DNA of 11,191 nucleotides from JBKJUK01 sp046590705 (GTDB lineage Bacteria; Acidobacteriota; Thermoanaerobaculia; Gp7-AA8): the NCBI GenBank assembly GCA_046590705.1, contig JBKJUK010000257.1, forward strand, positions 1 to 11,191, written 5' to 3'. Both the position numbers and the translations under genes were made by a program. Below, piece by piece: positions 1 to 5,749 of the stretch (its first letter is position 1; each line of letters begins with the position of its first letter). Under the pieces are notes generated by a model that saw only the letters and a program-made list of their open reading frames with translations, ran no database searches and was not told the DNA's origin.

Positions 1-150
1 CGGTGGTTCGGCTGATCTTGCACCTTCGAACAACACGCTGATCAAGAGTGCTTCCGGACTGGCGAGGCGAGTCGAAGACAAAGGTGCGCCAGTCCGGAAG
101 CACTCTTGATCAGCGTGTTGTTCGAAGGTGCAAGATCAGCCGAACCACCG
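1..150. repeat. Near-perfect 64-bp inverted repeat at the window edge, inside transketolase
   Basis: Bases 1-64 are the exact reverse complement of bases 87-150 (each pair sums to 151), with a 22-base loop at 65-86. The outer end of the repeat coincides with base 1. Bases 2-62 read in the plus direction encode the conserved transketolase stretch GGSADLAPSNN, and bases 89-149 encode the same stretch on the minus strand. A protein-coding palindrome of this length inside a conserved domain has no biological precedent that I know of. A fold-back chimera at a contig end (amplification or assembly) is the simplest reading. A true tail-to-tail duplication continuing left of the window is the alternative. 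Confidence 0.95.
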
Positions 151-1373
151 ATGACAAAGGGAGCAATCTCGGCCAGTTTCTGGATGACCTGTCCTGAGAT
201 CGTCCGCGTTGCATTCGGCTTGTCGGAGCGTCCCGCCTCGACCAGTTGTTCGACGAAATCTGCAGGCAGCGTGGCCTTCCAATGCTGATCGTAGAGCGCG
301 GCTCGTTCAGGATTCCTGTCGCGCCACTGCTGCATGGACTTTTTCCAGCGGCCATGCGCTGCTGACAGCTTTCTGGTCTTACGGACGAATTCTTCCCGCA
401 CACCGGGGGGCACGAAGAAGGTTGGTTCCGTTGGCCAGCCAAGGGCGACCTTCGTCGCTTTCGCTTCCTCCGCGCCGAGTGGTGCTCCGTGCGCCTCGGC
501 GGTCCCGTGCAACTTTGGACTACCCCATCCGATGATGGTTCGCGCCACGATCAGAGACGGCCTCGTCGTTTCCTTCTGCGCCTTCCGGATCGCTTTTCGG
601 ATTGCGTCCCGGTCGTGTCCGTCAATCCTCAGTACGTGCCATCCACTGGCTTCGAATCGCTTCTTCACATCTTCAGAGAATGCCAGTCGGGTGTCGCCTT
701 CAATCGAGATCTCGTTGTCGTCGTACAGATAGATCAGGTTCCCCAACCCGAGGTGACCGGCCAGTGAAGCAGCCTCGGCGCTGATTCCTTCCATGAGGTC
801 GCCGTCGCTGCAGATCGCGTAGACATAGTGATCGACAGGTGAGAAGGTCTCGTCGTTGAATCGCGCTGCGAGCATCTTTGCGCCGAGAGCCATGCCGACA
901 CCGTTGGCAAAGCCCTGACCCAGAGGTCCTGTGGTGACCTCGATTCCGGTAGCGTGACCGTATTCAGGATGTCCGGCGGTCTTCGCTCCCCATTGACGGA
1001 ACTGGCGAAGTTCCTCGAGGGTCATGTCCGGATAGCCGGTCAGGTGCAGCAGCGAGTACAGCAGCATCGACGCGTGGCCGGCGGAAAGAATGAACCGGTC
1101 ACGATTCTGCCACTCCGGCGCCTTCGGATCGTGCTTGAGGAATTCTGTCCAGAGGACAAAAGCCATGTCGGCCATGCCCATCGGGGTGCCTGGATGGCCG
1201 CTGCGAGCGGCTTCGACTGCATCCACTGCAAAGAAGCGAATCGTATTCACACACAATTCTTCGAGTTCGGATGAGCGTCCGACCTTTGGTTCATTGTGCG
1301 CTTCAGCCTCAGCGACCACGCCTGCTGAACCCGCTGCTGTGTCGCGGTTGGGCTCCATGCTCTCTACACTCAT
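42..1373 (-). CDS. tkt: Transketolase, 3' end lost in a fold-back junction (about 429 genuine residues)
   Basis: Thiamine-diphosphate enzyme of the non-oxidative pentose phosphate pathway, moving two-carbon ketol units between sugar phosphates in the cytoplasm. The N-terminal ThDP-binding domain is complete: SGHPGTPMGMA (His60), SAGHASML (His100), the GHATGIEVTTGPLGQG loop, the metal/ThDP motif SDGDLMEG (about 189-196) with YDDNEISIEG (Asn220), and HGAPLG (His295). The second domain begins near residue 390 (TISGQVIQKL) and reaches GGSADLAPSNN. Transketolases are usually about 660-700 residues. Here residues from about 430 onward and the stop at 42-44 come from the inverted repeat, so the gene is broken by the junction, not naturally short. 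The ATG at 1373 has GGAGGA 3 bases upstream. About 30 residues precede the conserved start (SSELEEL), more than in E. coli TktA. Confidence 0.93.
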   Translation of the reverse strand: MSVESMEPNRDTAAGSAGVVAEAEAHNEPKVGRSSELEELCVNTIRFFAVDAVEAARSGHPGTPMGMADMAFVLWTEFLKHDPKAPEWQNRDRFILSAGHASMLLYSLLHLTGYPDMTLEELRQFRQWGAKTAGHPEYGHATGIEVTTGPLGQGFANGVGMALGAKMLAARFNDETFSPVDHYVYAICSDGDLMEGISAEAASLAGHLGLGNLIYLYDDNEISIEGDTRLAFSEDVKKRFEASGWHVLRIDGHDRDAIRKAIRKAQKETTRPSLIVARTIIGWGSPKLHGTAEAHGAPLGAEEAKATKVALGWPTEPTFFVPPGVREEFVRKTRKLSAAHGRWKKSMQQWRDRNPERAALYDQHWKATLPADFVEQLVEAGRSDKPNATRTISGQVIQKLAEIAPFVIGGSADLAPSNNTLIKSASGLAHLCLRLASPVRKHS

Positions 1374-1396
1374 GCTTCCTCCGGGATCGGCGACGG

Positions 1397-1402
1397 ATTA
1401 TA
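1397..1402 (-). promoter_or_regulatory. Candidate -10 box for the transketolase gene
   Basis: The minus strand reads a perfect TATAAT here, about 24 bases upstream of the ATG at 1373. This leaves a short leader that contains the GGAGGA ribosome-binding site. No convincing -35 hexamer is visible at 16-18 bases spacing. The region 1374-1478 is divergent and should also hold the promoter of the plus-strand gene at 1479, for which only a weak TATGTA (1444-1449) is seen. Confidence 0.4.
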
Positions 1403-1478
1403 ACCGCACGAAGTTCCTGGATTCTTCGCTGCATCGTCGCTGGTATGTATCGTGAGTACAGAGAGCAAGAGGATGCAC

Positions 1479-2045
1479 ATGCAGGACGAAATCACCGTCA
1501 AAGGTTCACCAATCAAGAGCTTGCTGAAGTTTCTGCAGAAGGAACTGACGCCTGAGCAGCTTGCCGAGGTGTACTCGATTGCTCCTGAGTCTGCGCGTGA
1601 ACAGTTGCGTTCGGGGGTGTTTCTCGCCAGCCAGACACTCCCGGTCACACTCGTCAATCAGATGATCGAGCGCGCGGCCGCCGCGAAAGGTGAGTCAGTA
1701 GAAACGTTCGCGAAGCGGGTGGGCAAAGCTGGGGCAAGCGACGCCGTTGCCGGTATCTACCGGCTGCTGGTTCTGGTTCTCACTCCACCGGCGATTCTCA
1801 AGAAGGCTGGTCTCATGTGGAGCGGGTTATACAACCGCGGAAAACTCGAAATCATGGATCAGACCAGCGACACAGCCACAATTCGGCTTTCGGATTTTCC
1901 ATCGCAGGTCGCGGGCTGCTCGCGCATTACTGGATGGATCGAGCGAATGGCCGAGCTGACGGGGGCGACCGTAGTGTCACTCGATCAGCATCAATGCTTC
2001 GCCAAGGGCGCGCCTCACTGCGAGTGGAAGCTTCGCTGGAAGTAA
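1479..2045 (+). CDS. Small DUF2378 / V4R-like protein (188 aa)
   Basis: Function unknown. The layout resembles the DUF2378 (TIGR02265) and 4-vinyl-reductase-like (V4R) ligand-binding families: a helical N-terminal half, then an alpha/beta half ending in a C-x7-C cluster (HQCFAKGAPHC, Cys173 and Cys181) and a terminal W-x-L-R-W strand. These families are small sensory or ligand-binding modules, often near regulators, but no output domain is fused here. There is no signal peptide or membrane segment. The reading frame opens with GTG at 1452. I prefer the ATG at 1479 because AAGAGG (1467-1472) sits 6 bases before it; an ATG at 1473 touches that site. The gene is divergent from transketolase and convergent with ybaK, so it is probably transcribed alone. 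The CDS is confident; the family assignment is from pattern memory and moderate. Confidence 0.8.
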   Translation: MQDEITVKGSPIKSLLKFLQKELTPEQLAEVYSIAPESAREQLRSGVFLASQTLPVTLVNQMIERAAAAKGESVETFAKRVGKAGASDAVAGIYRLLVLVLTPPAILKKAGLMWSGLYNRGKLEIMDQTSDTATIRLSDFPSQVAGCSRITGWIERMAELTGATVVSLDQHQCFAKGAPHCEWKLRWK

Positions 2046-2064
2046 GGCTCGACTACTTACTTTT
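2040..2064 (+). terminator. Weak hairpin between the convergent genes
   Basis: AAGTAAG (2040-2046) can pair with CTTACTT (2056-2062) around a 9-base loop, followed by two more T. It includes the stop codon of the plus gene and reaches the stop of ybaK; only 7 bp separate the two genes. The stem is short and AT-rich, so it is a poor intrinsic terminator, but it is the only candidate at this junction. Confidence 0.25.
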
Positions 2065-2532
2065 CGCAATCGCGGCAAGCCTGCCCTTCACGGCCAGTAC
2101 GAAACTCGCTGGCGAGAGCAGGATCTGGCTCCCGCGAACGCCTGCAGAAATCGAAATCACTTCAAATAGTTCGACGCTTTCGTCGACGAACACAGGAAAC
2201 GGTTTTTTCGCCGCAAGTGCTGTGACGCCTCCCCGTATGTATCCGGTCAATGGCTGTACTTCCTTGAGTGCCACGGTCTCCACTTTCCGATCTCCCGTTG
2301 CCGCGGCCATGGCCTTGAGATCGAGCGAGGCATCGCCCGGGACTACCGCGAAGCAGACGCCACGGCGATCTCCCCGGCACACCAGAGTCTTGAATACCTG
2401 TTCCGCAGGAAGCCCGATCTTCGCGGCAACACTCTCTGCGGCCAGGTCGTCCAGGTCGACCTCGTAGGTCCGGAGCTCATACTCGATTCCGAGCGTGTCC
2501 AGCATTCGCACGGCGTTTGTCTTCGCTGTCAT
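2053..2532 (-). CDS. ybaK: Cys-tRNA(Pro) deacylase YbaK/EbsC
   Basis: Trans-editing enzyme that hydrolyses cysteine mischarged on tRNA-Pro by prolyl-tRNA synthetase, acting in the cytoplasm. The 159 residues match the single-domain YbaK family in length and order: N-terminal TNAVRMLDTLGIEYELRTYE, the segment VFKTLV with the conserved catalytic-site lysine (Lys48), LDLKAMAAATG, the GYIRGGVTAL loop, and a C-terminal GSQILLSP segment equivalent to GLDIELAA in E. coli YbaK. It starts 6 bp after the stop of the large propeller gene and has no clear Shine-Dalgarno site; the nearest GGAG is about 14 bases away. It is therefore probably co-transcribed and translationally coupled with that gene. The pairing of an editing enzyme with a surface protein looks positional, not functional. 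Confidence 0.95.
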   Translation of the reverse strand: MTAKTNAVRMLDTLGIEYELRTYEVDLDDLAAESVAAKIGLPAEQVFKTLVCRGDRRGVCFAVVPGDASLDLKAMAAATGDRKVETVALKEVQPLTGYIRGGVTALAAKKPFPVFVDESVELFEVISISAGVRGSQILLSPASFVLAVKGRLAAIAKSK

Positions 2533-2538
2533 GGACAG

Positions 2539-5400
2539 TCAGGGTCTCCAGCGCGTCGCTGCCCAGAACGTCAGCTCGCCCTTCAGCGGATCGTCGAAAA
2601 TTCTGGCGGCACCGGCCGTCACGGAGAGTGAGGGTATGCGCAGCAGCGGGATTGGCTGCAGGTCGAAGACGAGCTCAGCGCCGGCTGTCCGGATCTCGCT
2701 TTGATCGCTCGAAGCATTTCGCATCGTATGGCGCTGAGCGAAAAGAGTGACAGGCAGAGCGGCCAGGGAGAGCGCGGCGCGCAGGCTCTCATGACGATCA
2801 CCGATCAACACCCCGGCAGGAAGTGCAGGGTCGATGACACGTCCTGGTTCGGCCGAGCGGGGAAGCAGGCTGGAAGTCACTCCCCCCAGAAGCATCGGTG
2901 ACGACGCATCGCTCCTGTCGCCGGACCAGTCAAAAACAACCGAGTTCTTTCCGTAGCCGGCACCGAGGCGCATACCGTATGAATCGACATCGCCCGAATC
3001 ATTACCGCGATACGTCGCCAGGCTTGCTCCACTTAGAATCTTCAGCTTACCGCGGGAAGGTTCCCAGCCTCCGTCGAACCGAGCGAAGACACGCTCATCG
3101 GTCTGTCGCTGTCCGCCGCGTGCCCTGACATTTTGCTGCAGCAGGCCTGCTGCACCGGCGATTTTCCATGCTCCGAAAACAGCTTCCCTTCCCGCGGAGA
3201 TCTCCGCGCCGGTATGCTTCGCATCGAGACGTTCAGCGGTTACGCAGGCAATCCCCCCTGTCGCGCATTCGGGCTGATCCGAAAATTTTCGCTCGAGTGC
3301 AAAAAGATGCAGGCTCAGGTCGAGTGGAAGGCGACTCAGGCGCGACATGAGCGCTGCGCCGGTATCGGTTCCCGCACCACCTAGTATCACCGTGTCGAGT
3401 CGTCCTAGAAGATCGCCGACTCTCACTCCGGCTTCCATGTAGTTCGAGGATGGCGTAACCCCTCCGCCAAGCAGCGGCAGCCATTCCTGACGTCCGATTC
3501 CGTAAGGGCGTCGGGACGCTTCGACGACCGGGTAATTCGCTGGCGGATAGGAGATCTCGCCACGTGTGACAAACGGCAGGGCCTCGTTCGAACGGGGACT
3601 GTTCACTCCGTCCTCTAGCCGCATGAATCGCAGGTCAAACCCCTCCGGATCCAGTCCGAGAAAATAGAAGGCCTTCCCGTCGGCGGTGACACTGGGCGCG
3701 AAGGCTGCGGTGGATGTCTGCGTCAGCCGCCGACTCTCACTGCTGGCGAGATCGAATCGCCAGATATCAAAGTATCCCCTTTCGCCTAACGTCGCGAAAA
3801 GTGAGCCGTCGTTACTCCAGGCCGGCTGCGCTACCAGAGCACCTTTCGGAATCGTAACGCGAGTCTCTCTGCCGGATGGGAGGTCGCGAACGATGAGCTG
3901 CCACTCACCTTCCGCGTGTCGAAGGTAGGCCAGTTGTTTGCCCGATCGATCGACTCGCGGCATGTCGTACACGATTTCAACGGAGGGTCGCACCAGGCTT
4001 TTCACCTCGCCTGACCTCAGATTGACCTCGACGAGTTCGGAGTAACCAAACCTGTTCCTCACGGCGAACGCTTTTTCTCCTGCAGGATCAGCGTCGGCAT
4101 CGCGGATGTCTGCAAGCCTCGTCACCCGCCGCACGTCGCCCGACTTCACGGTCCAGATGAAAAGGTCGGGATGAAGCGACCCTTCGGAATCTCTTTCGAG
4201 ACGCGTGAAAAGGAGCGCTTCACCATCGCTCGTCCAACGCGGAGCGCTCGGGGCGGATCCGTTGATGGTCGGCAGCTCAGCAACGACCTTCCGCGCCAAC
4301 GGCTTGTTTCGAATCGGAGCGACATCATCCAAATCCCGCAGCAACAGCTCTCGCAGTTTCTCGTTGTATTTCGCCTCGGCCTCCGTGTCCGGTGCAGTTT
4401 TCCAGACCACCATCCGCGGAGTACCGCTTCTGCTGCGAAGTATCGTCGCCAGCTGCGTACCATCAGGAGAGACGGCGGCCGCCTCTGTGTTCCACTTCAG
4501 ATCCTGCCAGAGCTCTCCTTCTCTGACATCGCGACGGACTGATTCGAGATTCATTGCGTCGCGTGTCAGTTCGGCGGAGAACTTGCCATAGAGATTCTCG
4601 GGAGTGAAACCAAACACTCCGATGAAGGCGTCGTCGAAACTTCGCCGGCGTCCTGCGGTCGCCCTGGCCCACAACTTCCGAAGGCTTCCGTCTCCGGCTT
4701 TCTTCTGCAGCCACTCCAGATAGGCTGAACCTGCAAGGTAAGCCATCGACATTCCTTGCCAGTTCCGGCTGTCCGAGGAGAGTTCGGCGTACGAGGGAAG
4801 CCGGCCGTTGATGGCCCATGTACGAAGGATGGCTGCGCGAATGTCACTGTGTGGTCGCCCTGAACCGGTGAGTTCCCCTTCGATCACCGTGGCATAACCC
4901 TCGAGAGCCCAGCGTGGCGCGTCAACGAGAGGACCGACCGGAAATATGTTCTGGAGCAAACGCCTCATGCGATTGCGCGAAGGGCGCACGAGGTGCACAA
5001 GGTGCGCTGTCTCATGAATGGTGAGCAGTTCGAGGGGATCCCTTGTCGCGCCGATACTACTTTCGGGGCCTGGAGGAGTGGTCCAGAGGATCATTCGCGG
5101 CCAACCGATGACGGGCCAGGCCGAACCGTTCGCTGACGCTTCCGGATCCTGAACCACGACGTCGACTCGCTCAGGCATGTCATACCCGACCGCCGCGATC
5201 ACCCGGGGGCGACCAGCCTCGAGCCGGTTGGCCGCTCTGGTGACCCACTCCTCAAACTGTGCGGGATAGTGAACGCGGAAGTGCGCCGTCGTCAGTGTCC
5301 GCCACTCGCCTCTCAGCGACTGAGCCGCGGTTGGTGTTGCAGACAGCACGAGTAACGACGTGGCGATGGTGAACAGGAACCTGGAGCGAGCAATCGACAT
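2539..5400 (-). CDS. Exported gluzincin-like peptidase / TolB-PD40 propeller / beta-barrel protein (953 aa)
   Basis: Likely an envelope protein of unknown substrate. Visible in order: a signal peptide (residues 1-26, ending ATPTAA); a metallopeptidase domain of the MA-like type (about 30-285) with zinc motif HETAH (129-133) and a downstream glutamate in WALEGYA (Glu167), the gluzincin pattern; at least five TolB/PD40-like blades (about 305-600) with repeats such as AVSPDG, APRWTSDG, QPAWSNDG and APSVTADG; and a C-terminal region (about 630-953) that opens with a RRPYGIGRQEWLPL segment and continues as alternating amphipathic strands, as in outer-membrane barrels. Zinc ligands are intact, so it could be active. 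The propeller might bind peptides or glycans. No Shine-Dalgarno site precedes the ATG. The next gene, ybaK, follows after 6 bp. Domain calls come from motifs; the barrel is the least certain. Confidence 0.88.
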   Translation of the reverse strand: MSIARSRFLFTIATSLLVLSATPTAAQSLRGEWRTLTTAHFRVHYPAQFEEWVTRAANRLEAGRPRVIAAVGYDMPERVDVVVQDPEASANGSAWPVIGWPRMILWTTPPGPESSIGATRDPLELLTIHETAHLVHLVRPSRNRMRRLLQNIFPVGPLVDAPRWALEGYATVIEGELTGSGRPHSDIRAAILRTWAINGRLPSYAELSSDSRNWQGMSMAYLAGSAYLEWLQKKAGDGSLRKLWARATAGRRRSFDDAFIGVFGFTPENLYGKFSAELTRDAMNLESVRRDVREGELWQDLKWNTEAAAVSPDGTQLATILRSRSGTPRMVVWKTAPDTEAEAKYNEKLRELLLRDLDDVAPIRNKPLARKVVAELPTINGSAPSAPRWTSDGEALLFTRLERDSEGSLHPDLFIWTVKSGDVRRVTRLADIRDADADPAGEKAFAVRNRFGYSELVEVNLRSGEVKSLVRPSVEIVYDMPRVDRSGKQLAYLRHAEGEWQLIVRDLPSGRETRVTIPKGALVAQPAWSNDGSLFATLGERGYFDIWRFDLASSESRRLTQTSTAAFAPSVTADGKAFYFLGLDPEGFDLRFMRLEDGVNSPRSNEALPFVTRGEISYPPANYPVVEASRRPYGIGRQEWLPLLGGGVTPSSNYMEAGVRVGDLLGRLDTVILGGAGTDTGAALMSRLSRLPLDLSLHLFALERKFSDQPECATGGIACVTAERLDAKHTGAEISAGREAVFGAWKIAGAAGLLQQNVRARGGQRQTDERVFARFDGGWEPSRGKLKILSGASLATYRGNDSGDVDSYGMRLGAGYGKNSVVFDWSGDRSDASSPMLLGGVTSSLLPRSAEPGRVIDPALPAGVLIGDRHESLRAALSLAALPVTLFAQRHTMRNASSDQSEIRTAGAELVFDLQPIPLLRIPSLSVTAGAARIFDDPLKGELTFWAATRWRP

Positions 5401-5402
5401 CC

Positions 5403-5438
5403 CGAGCAGATAGCTCGATTTCAGAAAGATTGCAATCT
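5403..5438 (-). promoter_or_regulatory. Palindrome and start-proximal hairpin upstream of the 953-aa gene
   Basis: AGATTGCAATCT (5427-5438) is a perfect 12-bp palindrome 26 bases upstream of the ATG, a possible operator. Closer in, CGAGC (5403-5407) and GCTCG (5413-5417) form a 5-bp hairpin with a 5-base loop immediately before the start codon. On the minus strand TTGCAA and TATCTG lie 17 bases apart and could be a weak -35/-10 pair. They would place transcription start at or near the ATG, which fits the absence of a ribosome-binding site. Confidence 0.3.
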
Positions 5439-5459
5439 CACCACTCTCGCGCGCGCTGC

Positions 5460-5615
5460 CTGTGTGGCACAGGCAATCCTGCCTGTGGCGCGACGAAGTG
5501 ACTTCGAAGGAGACCCGGATCCGTGGAGAGCCGGCCCAGGCTCATCGCATCCTGGAGGATCTTCACCTTCGAACTACTGTGTCGCGTCACAGGCGGGATC
5601 GCCTGTGCCACACAG
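5460..5615. repeat. 156-bp nested inverted-repeat element (REP/MITE-like)
   Basis: The outer 35-bp arms (5460-5494 and 5581-5615) are inverted copies with 3 mismatches. Each arm is itself a hairpin: CACAGGC-6 bases-GCCTGTG. Similarity continues inward with gaps to TTCGAAGG (5503-5510) against CCTTCGAA (5566-5573), after which the arms lose similarity. No ORF of interest lies inside. Paired extragenic hairpins of this kind behave as dispersed repeats in many GC-rich genomes, including Acidobacteriota. It lies between two minus-strand genes and may act as an mRNA 3' stabiliser or transcription barrier; it has no T-tract. Confidence 0.8.
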
Positions 5616-5749
5616 TTCTCGAGGATGCGTCATGTACTTTACCGCTTCGATGCCTTCAGTAACCCTCACGCTACGAAAACCAGCGAAAAGAATGCTGCGG
5701 CGATCAGGGTCACCATAACTAATTCGAAAAAGCTGCGTTCATCAAAATA
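5616..5749. other. Gene-free remainder of the 349-bp intergenic region 5401-5749
   Basis: No confident gene, RNA or terminator is visible. The minus strand continues the reading frame of the M1-like gene past its TAG for 27 codons, ending at a TGA (5666-5668). The last 16 of these codons, from an ATG at 5716, encode the hydrophobic MVTLIAAAFFSLVFVA. No ribosome-binding site precedes that ATG. Confidence 0.5.

Noticed and set aside
106..767. Overlapping plus-strand ORFs of 60-132 codons
   Set aside because: They lie antisense to the strongly conserved transketolase frame and show no recognisable domains; one begins in the inverted repeat.
954..1455. Plus-strand ORFs of 106 and 121 codons across the transketolase 5' half
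   Set aside because: Shadow frames of transketolase without ribosome-binding sites or protein-like motifs.
1817..2467. Plus-strand ORF of 216 codons
   Set aside because: It overlaps the end of the DUF2378-like gene in another frame and runs antisense through ybaK; low-complexity Ser/Arg/Thr composition typical of a shadow frame.
4146..4847. Minus-strand ORFs of 93-118 codons
   Set aside because: Alternative frames inside the 953-aa gene, Arg-rich and without motifs; the main frame is continuous through the region.
5460..5615. The CACAGGC/GCCTGTG hairpins as a CRISPR array or intrinsic terminator
   Set aside because: Only two inverted copies, no regular spacers, and no T-tract after either stem.
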